Of a stretch of 64,000 bases of DNA, positions 1-8,207 are shown in pieces. The stretch covers positions 310,001 to 374,000 of the forward strand of contig NZ_QWVT01000008.1 of assembly GCF_003570705.1 (NCBI RefSeq), in the 5' to 3' direction. Numbering within the stretch: position 1 is the first letter of the stretch; every line of letters begins with the position of its first letter. Position numbers and translations under genes: made by a program. The notes beneath the pieces are model-generated. The model was not told the DNA's origin. It was given only the letters and a program-made list of their open reading frames with translations, and ran no database searches. The stretch comes from Mesobacillus zeae (lineage in GTDB: Bacteria > Bacillota > Bacilli > Bacillales > Cytobacillaceae).

Positions 1-134
1 GCACAGAGAACAGCGGGAAACAGGAAGGGACTCATTTCTCTGCCATGCTGAAGATGCAGCTTGAAGAAGCGGCGAAAGGCAGGAAGAAGCTGTACGAAGA
101 GATTGGGAAGAAAGGAAAAGAAGGAAATGAATGA
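1..134 (+). CDS. fliO: FliO (FliZ-type) flagellar export protein, C-terminal end only
   Basis: Partial gene cut by the window edge. The frame starting at base 3 is open and stops at TGA 132-134. The visible tail is highly charged (Lys/Glu-rich, ending KKGKEGNE), as expected for the cytoplasmic end of FliO, which helps assemble the FliP ring of the flagellar type III export gate. Its stop overlaps the fliP start by 8 bases (ATGAATGA), suggesting translational coupling. The assignment rests mainly on position directly before fliP, since the conserved membrane part lies outside the window. Confidence 0.7.
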   Translation, partial: TENSGKQEGTHFSAMLKMQLEEAAKGRKKLYEEIGKKGKEGNE

Positions 135-792
135 ATTCATGGAGTTTTTTAACAGCTCAGATCCTGCCAATGTATCTACATCGGTTAAACTGATGCTCCT
201 TCTGACCGTTCTCTCGGTAGCACCAAGTATCCTTATCTTAATGACCTGCTTTACGAGAATAGTCATTGTTCTTTCCTTTGTCAGAACGGCGCTTGCCACC
301 CAGCAAATGCCGCCGAATCAAGTGATTGTGGGCTTATCCTTATTTTTGACTTTCTTTGTCATGGCCCCTACTTTTCAAGAAGTAAACGAACAGGCGCTGA
401 CTCCGCTTTTTAATGAGAAAATTAATTTAGAGCAGGCGTATGAAAAGGCATCCATCCCTTTCAAGGAATTCATGAGCGCGCACACAAGACAGAAAGATCT
501 CGCGTTGTTCCTTGAATACTCGAAAGCAGACAAGCCAGAGTCTATTAAGGACATTCCGTTGACTTCGCTTGTGCCGGCGTTTGCGATCAGTGAACTTAAG
601 ACTGCTTTTCAGATTGGTTTCATGATTTTCATTCCCTTTTTGGTCATCGACATGGTGGTAGCTAGTGTTCTAATGTCAATGGGGATGATGATGCTGCCTC
701 CAGTCATGATTTCACTGCCTTTTAAAATCCTGCTGTTCGTGCTTGTAGACGGCTGGTACCTTGTTGTCAAGTCGCTACTACAAAGCTTTTAA
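127..792 (+). CDS. fliP: Flagellar type III export gate protein FliP
   Basis: Core subunit of the membrane export gate that passes flagellar rod, hook and filament proteins. The protein (221 aa from ATG 127) has four hydrophobic segments and the family signature around SFVRTALATQQMPPNQV, plus a C-terminal MGMMMLPP..ISLPFKILLFV block. ATG 127 is chosen because it follows AAGGAA and overlaps the end of fliO; the frame is open further upstream (TTG at 61), but that stretch is the Lys-rich fliO tail read in another frame. fliQ follows after 15 bases. Confidence 0.96.
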   Translation: MNEFMEFFNSSDPANVSTSVKLMLLLTVLSVAPSILILMTCFTRIVIVLSFVRTALATQQMPPNQVIVGLSLFLTFFVMAPTFQEVNEQALTPLFNEKINLEQAYEKASIPFKEFMSAHTRQKDLALFLEYSKADKPESIKDIPLTSLVPAFAISELKTAFQIGFMIFIPFLVIDMVVASVLMSMGMMMLPPVMISLPFKILLFVLVDGWYLVVKSLLQSF

Positions 793-807
793 GATAGGTG
801 ATGAAAT

Positions 808-1077
808 ATGACTAGCGAGGCGGTCGTCTCAATTGCAGAGCAAGGAATTTATACGGTATTGGTGGTATGCGGTCCGCTGCTTGCTATTGCCCTAGTGGTC
901 GGCCTCATTGTGAGCATTTTCCAGGCAACAACACAAATCCAGGAGCAGACGCTTGCTTTTGTTCCGAAAATAGTAGCTGTCCTTATTGGAATTGTTTTCT
1001 TCGGACCATGGATGCTCAGCCATATGTTGACATATGCCAATGATATATTTTCAAATCTTAATAGGTTTGTAGGCTGA
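808..1077 (+). CDS. fliQ: Flagellar export gate protein FliQ
   Basis: Small (89 aa) two-helix membrane protein that packs around the FliP/FliR core of the export gate. Two hydrophobic segments (roughly residues 16-38 and 52-72) flank the conserved FQATTQIQEQTLAFVPK loop, which is diagnostic of FliQ/SctS. It is preceded by an AGGTGA ribosome site and followed 4 bases later by fliR. Length is normal for the family. Confidence 0.96.
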   Translation: MTSEAVVSIAEQGIYTVLVVCGPLLAIALVVGLIVSIFQATTQIQEQTLAFVPKIVAVLIGIVFFGPWMLSHMLTYANDIFSNLNRFVG

Positions 1078-1081
1078 TTGC

Positions 1082-1858
1082 ATGCTGGATCTTCTGCCGC
1101 AATTCCCTGCATTCCTGCTTATTTTTACAAGAGTTACATCCTTTTTTCTCATGATGCCTTTGTTTTCGTACAGGTCAATTCCTGCTCAGCATAAAGTCGG
1201 GCTTGGATTCTTCCTCGCCCTGATCATGTTTACAGCCATTGATCCCCCAGCCCTTGAAATAAATGGCGCATATTTTCTTTTAGTAATCAAAGAGGTGCTG
1301 GTAGGGTTGATGATTGGCTTCGCTGCTGCAATGATCCTTTCGGCCATCCAGATTGCCGGGGGTTTAATTGACTTTCAAATGGGTTTCGCCATAGCGAATG
1401 TCATCGACCCGCAAAGCGGGACGCAAAGTCCTTTGACTGGCCAATATTTGTACACAATCGCACTCTTGTTTCTGTTATCTGTGAATGGTCACCATATGCT
1501 GCTTGATGGTATTTATCATAGTTATGATTTTGTGCCAATTGACCAAGCGTGGATTCCGTTTGGAAATGAAAATGTGGCAGAGTTTTTGATTCAAAGTTTT
1601 AACTCCATGTTCGCTACAGCGTTTCAAATGTCGATTCCTGTTGTCGGGAGCCTGTTTCTTGTCGATGTTGCCCTGGGGATTGTAGCCAGGACAGTGCCGC
1701 AACTAAATGTATTCGTTGTTGGGATGCCGGTCAAAACAGGTGTAAGCTTCATCGTGCTGATTGCAGTGATGGGTGCCATGATGATGGTTGTCCAAAGACT
1801 TTTCAGCGATATGTTTACGACGATGCGAGTCCTGATGGAGCTGATTGGGGGTTCTTAA
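1082..1858 (+). CDS. fliR: Flagellar export gate protein FliR
   Basis: Polytopic membrane protein (258 aa) that completes the FliPQR gate complex. It carries about six hydrophobic stretches and the family motif GFAIANVIDPQSGTQSP near residue 100, followed by the VGMPVKTGVSF block near residue 215. The ATG follows fliQ by 4 bases and the TAA abuts the flhB start codon without a gap, so fliQ-fliR-flhB are one transcription unit. Confidence 0.96.
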   Translation: MLDLLPQFPAFLLIFTRVTSFFLMMPLFSYRSIPAQHKVGLGFFLALIMFTAIDPPALEINGAYFLLVIKEVLVGLMIGFAAAMILSAIQIAGGLIDFQMGFAIANVIDPQSGTQSPLTGQYLYTIALLFLLSVNGHHMLLDGIYHSYDFVPIDQAWIPFGNENVAEFLIQSFNSMFATAFQMSIPVVGSLFLVDVALGIVARTVPQLNVFVVGMPVKTGVSFIVLIAVMGAMMMVVQRLFSDMFTTMRVLMELIGGS

Positions 1859-2947
1859 ATGAAATTGCTTCTTTCGCTTGACCTTCAGATGTTTGCCGGG
1901 GAAAAAACCGAAAAGGCAACCCCAAAGAAGAAACAGGATTCACGAAAAAAAGGACAGGTAGCGAAGAGCCAAGATTTAAATACAAGTGTCGGGCTGCTAG
2001 CAATTTTCTTGTTTCTTTTGTTTTTTGGCGGCAATATGGTCGTGCACCTGCTGGATATCCTTAGACATTCATTTGGAGAGTACATGTTAATGGACTTAAC
2101 CGAAAACAATGTCAAGAAAATCATGGTTGAAGTGCTCTATGATTTAGGGCTGTTTACAGGCCCGGTTTTGCTTGTAGCGCTTTTGGCCGGGCTTGCTGCA
2201 AATTACGCACAGGTGGGCATTTTGTTCTCAGCTGAAGCGATTCAGATGAAACTTGAAAAAATAAATCCAATCAGCGGGTTCAAACGGATTTTTTCCATTA
2301 GGTCCCTTGTCGAGATGCTGAAATCGATTCTGAAAATATCCTTTATTGGATTTATCGCCTTCACTGTTCTTTGGGGAGGGATGGATGAGGTTCTCAGGCT
2401 CACGAATAAGCCTGCTGGGAGTGCGCTTGCGGTGATTGGCGCTTTGACGGTGAAGATGGGCCTATTTGCATCCGGCGCTTTATTGTTTTTGTCACTGCTA
2501 GATTATATGTACCAAAGATATGATTTCGAAAAGAGTATTAGGATGAGCAAACAGGATATGAAGGATGAGTATAAAAACTCTGAAGGCGATCCGCTCATCA
2601 AATCAAAAATCAAACAGAGACAGCGGGAAATGGCGATGCGGAGAATGATGCAGGAAGTGCCGAAAGCGGATGTTGTCATTACCAATCCAACTCATTATGC
2701 CATTGCGCTCAGGTATGACGAATTGAAAGGGGATGCCCCTGTTGTCGTCGCAAAAGGTGTCGACTTTGTTGCACAGAAAATCAAGCTTATTGCAAAGGAA
2801 AATGAGGTTGCGATGGTAGAAAACCGGCCTCTTGCCAGGGCCCTCCATAGCCAGCTTGAAATTGGGGACAGCATACCAGAGGAGTTTTTTAAAGCAGTTG
2901 CGGAAATTCTTGCATACGTGTACAAAACGAAGAACAAAGTTCTTTAG
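1859..2947 (+). CDS. flhB: Flagellar export switch protein FlhB
   Basis: Controls the switch from rod/hook to filament export. The 362 aa protein has a short basic N-terminus with the GEKTEKATPKKKQDSRKKGQ signature, four membrane helices and a cytoplasmic C-domain. The self-cleavage motif Asn-Pro-Thr-His is intact at residues 276-279, so the protein should autocleave between Asn and Pro. The ATG directly follows the fliR stop; the reading begins MKLLLSLDLQMFAGEKTEKAT, and an internal ATG at residue 11 is possible but less likely. Confidence 0.96.
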   Translation: MKLLLSLDLQMFAGEKTEKATPKKKQDSRKKGQVAKSQDLNTSVGLLAIFLFLLFFGGNMVVHLLDILRHSFGEYMLMDLTENNVKKIMVEVLYDLGLFTGPVLLVALLAGLAANYAQVGILFSAEAIQMKLEKINPISGFKRIFSIRSLVEMLKSILKISFIGFIAFTVLWGGMDEVLRLTNKPAGSALAVIGALTVKMGLFASGALLFLSLLDYMYQRYDFEKSIRMSKQDMKDEYKNSEGDPLIKSKIKQRQREMAMRRMMQEVPKADVVITNPTHYAIALRYDELKGDAPVVVAKGVDFVAQKIKLIAKENEVAMVENRPLARALHSQLEIGDSIPEEFFKAVAEILAYVYKTKNKVL

Positions 2948-3006
2948 CTGTACCGTCCCCGCAGTTGAATGAAATATTTTTTTAATGCAGTTAGGAGAGA
3001 AAGATT

Positions 3007-5040
3007 ATGTCCGGAAAAGACCTGACCGTCGTGTTGAGTGTCATTTTGATCGTTGCCATGCTGATTATCCCGTTTCCATCTTGGCTGCTAAGCATTTTGA
3101 TCATGATGAATATTTCACTTGCCCTTTTGGTCCTGCTAAATTCCATGAATATGACGGAACCGCTTCAATTTTCAGTCTTTCCTTCACTGCTGCTATTGAT
3201 GACACTGTTCCGCCTTGGGCTCAATGTATCTACTACACGTTCTATTCTTTCAAAAGGAGAAGCTGGCGGTGTAGTTGAAACATTCGGTACCTTTGTTGTT
3301 GGCGGAAACGTCGTTGTCGGAATGGTTGTGTTCCTTATTCTGATTATCATTCAGTTTATCGTTATCACAAAAGGTTCTGAGCGTGTATCAGAAGTGGCAG
3401 CAAGATTTACCCTTGATGCGATGCCTGGTAAACAAATGAGCATTGATGCGGACTTAAACGCCGGAATGATTTCGGAACAGGAAGCGCGTTTGAGACGGGA
3501 AAAAGTCAGCGGGGAAGCGGATTTTTATGGTGCGATGGACGGTGCGAGTAAATTCGTAAAAGGGGACGCGATTGCTGGGATCATCATCGTAATGATTAAC
3601 TTGATTTTCGGAATTGTCATCGGAATGATGCAGCAGGACCTCGGATTTAGCGAAGCTGCTAATCGATACGCACTCCTGACAGTCGGTGATGGAATTGTTA
3701 GCCAGATACCGGCACTGTTAATCTCTACGGCGACAGGGATTGTCGTCACCCGCGCAGCATCGGAAGGCAATCTTGGAACAGATATAACCACGCAGCTAAT
3801 GGCATACCCAAAAATGTTATATGTAGCGGGCGGCACTATATTCCTGTTAGGGATTTTCACTCCTATTTCGGATATCCTTACCATTCCGATTGCCCTGCTT
3901 CTGGCCACAGGAGGATATATGTTCTCCAAGGTTCCTGAACCTGACAGAACGGAGCTTCAGGAAATGGAGGAAGAGATTCAGATGGATGAAATGAAGAGTC
4001 CGGAAAGCGTTGTTAACCTATTGAATGTCGACCCGATAGAATTTGAGTTCGGCTATGGGCTGATTCCGCTTGCGGATGCCAACCAGGGTGGTGACCTGCT
4101 TGACAGGATTGTCATGATTAGACGGCAGCTTGCCATCGAACTTGGACTTGTTATACCAGTTGTCAGGATTCGTGACAACATCCAGCTGGAACCTAATGAA
4201 TACCGCTTGAAAGTAAAAGGAAATGAACTTGCTCGGGGACAACTGCTCCTTGACCACTACCTGGCGATGAGCCCGGGTGTTGAGGATGAATCAATTGAAG
4301 GAATCGATACAGTTGAACCATCATTCGGCCTTCCTGCTAAATGGATCACAGAAGAGATGAAGGAACAGGCGGAGATTTTTGGCTACACTGTCGTGGATCC
4401 TCCATCTGTTGTCTCTACCCATATAACTGAAGTAATTAAGGCCAATGCACATGATCTGCTCGGCAGGCAGGAGACAAAGCAGTTAATAGATCACTTGAAG
4501 GAAAGCTATCCAATTCTTGTGGAGGAAGTTACTCCTGCGCCGCTTTCGGTAGGGGAGGTGCAGAAGGTCCTCGCGAAGCTGCTAAAAGAGAATGTATCCA
4601 TCAGGAATTTGCCTGTCATTTTTGAAACGCTTGCCGATTTTGGGAAAATCTCATCTGATACAGATGTACTGGCTGAATATGTGCGCCAGGCACTGGCTCG
4701 TCAAATTACGGCACAGTACTCCAGCGGCGGAGATTCACTTAAGGTAGTCACACTTTCCGGGAAAGTCGAGAAGGTGCTCGCCGATGGAGTTCAACAGACG
4801 GAGCATGGCAATTATCTGTCGATTGAGCCAGCCGTTTCTCAGCAAATACTAGAATCCATAGCTTCGCAGGCTGAGCAGCTGTCAGTGATGGAGCAAAGCC
4901 CGATTGTGTTGTGCTCGCCTGCAGTCAGGATGTATGTGCGGCAGTTGACTGAACGGTATTTTCCGCATATGCCGATTCTCTCGTATAACGAATTGGAAGC
5001 AAATGTTGAAGTCCAAAGCGTCGGGGTGGTGACAATCTAA
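3007..5040 (+). CDS. flhA: Flagellar export protein FlhA
   Basis: Largest export gate subunit (677 aa): about eight N-terminal membrane helices (residues 1-310) and a large cytoplasmic domain that docks substrate-chaperone complexes. The conserved cytoplasmic FHIPEP-type loop is present around residues 130-185 (RFTLDAMPGKQMSIDADLNA). It is preceded by TTAGGAGAGAAAG. The TAA overlaps the flhF ATG by one base (TAATG), so the two are translationally coupled. Confidence 0.97.
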   Translation: MSGKDLTVVLSVILIVAMLIIPFPSWLLSILIMMNISLALLVLLNSMNMTEPLQFSVFPSLLLLMTLFRLGLNVSTTRSILSKGEAGGVVETFGTFVVGGNVVVGMVVFLILIIIQFIVITKGSERVSEVAARFTLDAMPGKQMSIDADLNAGMISEQEARLRREKVSGEADFYGAMDGASKFVKGDAIAGIIIVMINLIFGIVIGMMQQDLGFSEAANRYALLTVGDGIVSQIPALLISTATGIVVTRAASEGNLGTDITTQLMAYPKMLYVAGGTIFLLGIFTPISDILTIPIALLLATGGYMFSKVPEPDRTELQEMEEEIQMDEMKSPESVVNLLNVDPIEFEFGYGLIPLADANQGGDLLDRIVMIRRQLAIELGLVIPVVRIRDNIQLEPNEYRLKVKGNELARGQLLLDHYLAMSPGVEDESIEGIDTVEPSFGLPAKWITEEMKEQAEIFGYTVVDPPSVVSTHITEVIKANAHDLLGRQETKQLIDHLKESYPILVEEVTPAPLSVGEVQKVLAKLLKENVSIRNLPVIFETLADFGKISSDTDVLAEYVRQALARQITAQYSSGGDSLKVVTLSGKVEKVLADGVQQTEHGNYLSIEPAVSQQILESIASQAEQLSVMEQSPIVLCSPAVRMYVRQLTERYFPHMPILSYNELEANVEVQSVGVVTI

Positions 5041-6233
5041 TGAAAATAAAAAAATTCACGGCACCAACTATGCCCGAAGCGATGAAGCTTGTTAGGGACG
5101 AATTGGGAAAGGATGCGGTCATCCTGAATTCCCGCGTCCTCCAGTCCGAAAGTTTTCTTGGCTTTTTTAAGAAAAGAAGGATAGAAGTCCTTGCTGCTGT
5201 CGACCCATCAGAGGAAGAAGTCCAAAAACCTGCAATGAAGGTAAAAGTCATTCCTCCTGCCATTCGCGGTAACGGGTCAGCAAACAAGCAGCAAAGCTTA
5301 ATAGAACACAGCCAACCCAAGGAAATGGAATGCGTAATCGAAAGAGAACCTGCTACCAAGACGGCAGAAGGACTAAAAAGCTTGTTGAACAATCGCCCTC
5401 CCGCTGCACTTGATGGGGTTTCCCTTTACCCTGGACCGATTCAAGAAGCTGCAAAGCTGCTGGAAGACCAGGAGGTATGTGAAAGTGTCCAAAGGGAAAT
5501 CCTTTCAATTTTATTAGAGGAGTGGTACCGCGACACTTCGGATCGATCGGGACTGGAAATGAAGGAGCTTCTCAGTAGGGAAATAGAAAAGAGATTATCG
5601 AAAAAACAGTTTGGAGGCGTTTCCTTTACCAAGAAGTTCATTAACGTTGCAGGTCCTACTGGTGTCGGCAAAACGACTACGCTTGCGAAAATCGCGGCAG
5701 ACTGCGTCCTGAACCATAAAAAAAGGGTCGCCTTTATCACTACCGACACATACAGAATCGCAGCAATCGAACAGCTAAAGACATACGCAGCCATCCTTGA
5801 AGTACCGCTCGAGGTTTGCTACAGCATTGATGATTATAAAAAGGCAGCTGAAAAGTTCAAGGACTTTGATGTGGTATTCGTCGACACAGCCGGCCGGAAT
5901 TTCCGGAACAAAAAGTATGTGGAAGACTTGAAGCATACTGTGGACTTTGAAGCTGATACTGAAACCTTTCTTGTCCTTTCTTTGACATCGAAAGAGCGGG
6001 ATATGGAAGAAATATGTGCCCAATTCTCCAGTATTCCAATTGATAAATTTATTTTTACAAAAGCAGATGAAACCTCCGTTTTTGGTTCCATTATCAATAT
6101 GGCTGAGAAGTTTCCATTCGGAGTTGCCTATGTTACGAATGGACAGGACGTTCCAGATGACCTTATTGAGGCTTCACCTAAGAAGCTTGCCGATTTAATA
6201 GCCAAAGCTGGTGAAATCCATGGACCAAGCTGA
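5040..6233 (+). CDS. flhF: FlhF, SRP-type GTPase for flagellar placement
   Basis: SRP-family GTPase (397 aa) that sets where flagella are assembled, working with FlhG. An N-terminal basic B domain (MKIKKFTAPTMPEAMKLVRDELG), a helical N domain and the G domain are present. The P-loop AGPTGVGKTTTLAKIA lies near residue 204, followed by DTYRIAAIEQLKTYA and the G3 motif DTAGR. The start overlaps flhA by one base and the end overlaps flhG by 14 bases, the standard fla/che arrangement. Confidence 0.96.
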   Translation: MKIKKFTAPTMPEAMKLVRDELGKDAVILNSRVLQSESFLGFFKKRRIEVLAAVDPSEEEVQKPAMKVKVIPPAIRGNGSANKQQSLIEHSQPKEMECVIEREPATKTAEGLKSLLNNRPPAALDGVSLYPGPIQEAAKLLEDQEVCESVQREILSILLEEWYRDTSDRSGLEMKELLSREIEKRLSKKQFGGVSFTKKFINVAGPTGVGKTTTLAKIAADCVLNHKKRVAFITTDTYRIAAIEQLKTYAAILEVPLEVCYSIDDYKKAAEKFKDFDVVFVDTAGRNFRNKKYVEDLKHTVDFEADTETFLVLSLTSKERDMEEICAQFSSIPIDKFIFTKADETSVFGSIINMAEKFPFGVAYVTNGQDVPDDLIEASPKKLADLIAKAGEIHGPS

Positions 6234-7104
6234 AAGGCTGAGAAGCAGACTTAAGGAACAAGACAGCCTGAAATCCGCAAAGACCATTGCCGTCGTGAGC
6301 GGGAAGGGTGGTGTGGGTAAGTCGAATTTCTCTCTTAATTTCTCTATCTCGCTTGCCAAAAAAGGCCACAGGGTGTTGCTTTTTGACCTTGACATCGGGA
6401 TGGGAAATATCGAGATTCTGCTGGGAAGTTCTTCACCGCTTTCTTTTGCTGATTACCTGACAGGGAATGCTTCCCTTTTTGACCTGATTGTTCCGTCGGA
6501 AACAGGTATTGATTATATTTCGGGAGGAACAGGCTTCAGCAGAATTATCTCAATGGACAGTGCCAGCGCTAGCAGGTTCGTAGGCGATTTGGGAAAAGTG
6601 CTTGACGGATATGATTTTGCTATCTTTGATATGGGGGCTGGAATGAGTGAACAATATCTTGCCATTATCCTTGCGGTGAATGAAATCATCGCAATCACCG
6701 CTCCTGAACCTACAGCCATGATGGACGCGTATGCGGCCATTAAGTATATCCATCATTCCAACAGCGAAATGCTGTTCCACCTTGTTGTAAACCGGGTCAG
6801 AAGCCAGCGGGAAGGCGAAGAAACACTAGGTAGGATTGAGCAGGTACTTCTTCGCTTCTTGGGAAAGCAGCCTGTAAAGCTCGGCATGCTTCCTGACGAT
6901 CCTCTCGTTCCTCAGGCAGTGAAACGGCAGGTGCCATTTTCGGTCCTTTATCCGAAGGCCCCTGCATCGCGGGCACTAAAACTAATGGTTTCACGGTATG
7001 AAACAAGCTCCAATAATTATGAGGACAGGAAGGAAACAGGTGGTTTTGCATCCAGACTAAAGCGTTTTTTATTTGAAAGGGAGGGGTCGGCATGGACAAA
7101 ATAA
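6220..7104 (+). CDS. flhG: FlhG (YlxH), MinD-like ATPase
   Basis: ParA/MinD-type ATPase that activates FlhF GTPase and limits flagellar number and position. The deviant Walker A KGGVGKSNF lies near residue 30, just after a DQAERLR activating helix at the N-terminus, which is the segment that stimulates FlhF in this family. The start is uncertain: ATG 6220 gives MDQAERLR; GTG 6211 would add three residues. Neither has a strong ribosome site because the gene starts inside flhF. It overlaps cheB by 13 bases. Confidence 0.93.
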   Translation: MDQAERLRSRLKEQDSLKSAKTIAVVSGKGGVGKSNFSLNFSISLAKKGHRVLLFDLDIGMGNIEILLGSSSPLSFADYLTGNASLFDLIVPSETGIDYISGGTGFSRIISMDSASASRFVGDLGKVLDGYDFAIFDMGAGMSEQYLAIILAVNEIIAITAPEPTAMMDAYAAIKYIHHSNSEMLFHLVVNRVRSQREGEETLGRIEQVLLRFLGKQPVKLGMLPDDPLVPQAVKRQVPFSVLYPKAPASRALKLMVSRYETSSNNYEDRKETGGFASRLKRFLFEREGSAWTK

Positions 7105-8189
7105 AAGTCTTGATCGTAGACGATTCAGCATTCATGAGAAAACTCATCACTGACTTCCTTTCAGAACATCCTGTTCTTGAAGTTGCGGGAACAGCGCGTA
7201 ACGGTGAAGAAGCGCTGCGGAAGTTGCAGGAGCTGCAACCTGATGTGGTGACTCTTGATGTCGAGATGCCTTCCATGAACGGGATTGAAGTATTGAGAAA
7301 AATTATGTCCAGCAGGCCTGTGCCAGTGGTTATGCTATCCAGCACAACGAAGGCGGGAGCTGAAAATACCCTTCAGGCAATGCAGTATGGTGCAGTCGAT
7401 TTCATAACAAAGCCTTCAGGCTCCATATCACTGGATTTGCACAAAGTGAAGCAGGAACTCATTGACAAAGTCATCTCGGCAAGCAAAGCAAACATCGACA
7501 AGGTTTATTCAGACGAAAAGCATACCGAACCAGACAGCAGCCATCTGTCAGAAAAACGGCTCAAAACTAATTTTAAGAAACCAAACGAAGCACCGTTTCA
7601 CCCCAAATGGGAGGAACGGAGAAAAAAACTGGTGTGCATCGGAACTTCTACCGGAGGCCCGCGGGCCCTGCAGCAAGTCCTGACTAGGCTTCCAAAAGAA
7701 ATATCTGCACCTGTCCTTGTAGTCCAGCACATGCCTCCAGGTTTTACAAAATCGCTTGCAGACAGGCTGAACATGTTAAGCAACATTACGGTGAAAGAGG
7801 CGGAAGACGGAGAAATCCTCCAGAAAGGCACAGCCTATATAGCGCCAGGAGGATATCATCTTGAGGTAAGGGCGGTCGGTGCAAGCCTTGCTACAAGCCT
7901 TACAACCACGGATGCCCGCAATGGCCACAGGCCTTCTGTCGATGTGCTTTTTGAGTCAGTAGGCAGAATAGAGAATTTTTCAAAGGTCGCTGTCATCATG
8001 ACTGGAATGGGATCGGATGGAGCGTTGGGGCTAGCTGCAATGAAAAAGCAAGGAAGCGTGAAGGCAATAGCCGAATCAAGTGAATCGTGCATTGTTTTCG
8101 GAATGCCCAAAGCTGCGATATCAACGAATCTGGTTGATGATATCAAAGAAGTGGACGAGATTGCGGCAGCAATCATGCATTATATTTAA
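7092..8189 (+). CDS. cheB: Chemotaxis response regulator methylesterase CheB
   Basis: Removes methyl groups from (and deamidates) chemoreceptors. The receiver domain (residues 1-120) has the acidic pair D10-D11, phosphoacceptor D56 (LDVEMP) and Lys in TKPSG. The C-terminal methylesterase has the catalytic Ser in GTSTGGPRALQ, His in VVQHMPPGF and Asp in TGMGSDGA. A strong GGGAGGGG site lies upstream of ATG 7092, inside the end of flhG. Length (365 aa) is usual. Confidence 0.97.
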   Translation: MDKIKVLIVDDSAFMRKLITDFLSEHPVLEVAGTARNGEEALRKLQELQPDVVTLDVEMPSMNGIEVLRKIMSSRPVPVVMLSSTTKAGAENTLQAMQYGAVDFITKPSGSISLDLHKVKQELIDKVISASKANIDKVYSDEKHTEPDSSHLSEKRLKTNFKKPNEAPFHPKWEERRKKLVCIGTSTGGPRALQQVLTRLPKEISAPVLVVQHMPPGFTKSLADRLNMLSNITVKEAEDGEILQKGTAYIAPGGYHLEVRAVGASLATSLTTTDARNGHRPSVDVLFESVGRIENFSKVAVIMTGMGSDGALGLAAMKKQGSVKAIAESSESCIVFGMPKAAISTNLVDDIKEVDEIAAAIMHYI

Positions 8190-8207
8190 GCCTGGGGGTG
8201 ACATGCT

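Noticed and set aside
61-126. Upstream extension of fliP from TTG 61
   Set aside because: The added residues are the fliO tail read in another frame; ATG 127 has the ribosome site and the family start.
2985-3278. 97-residue frame overlapping the flhA start
   Set aside because: Out of frame inside flhA, no membrane or family features.
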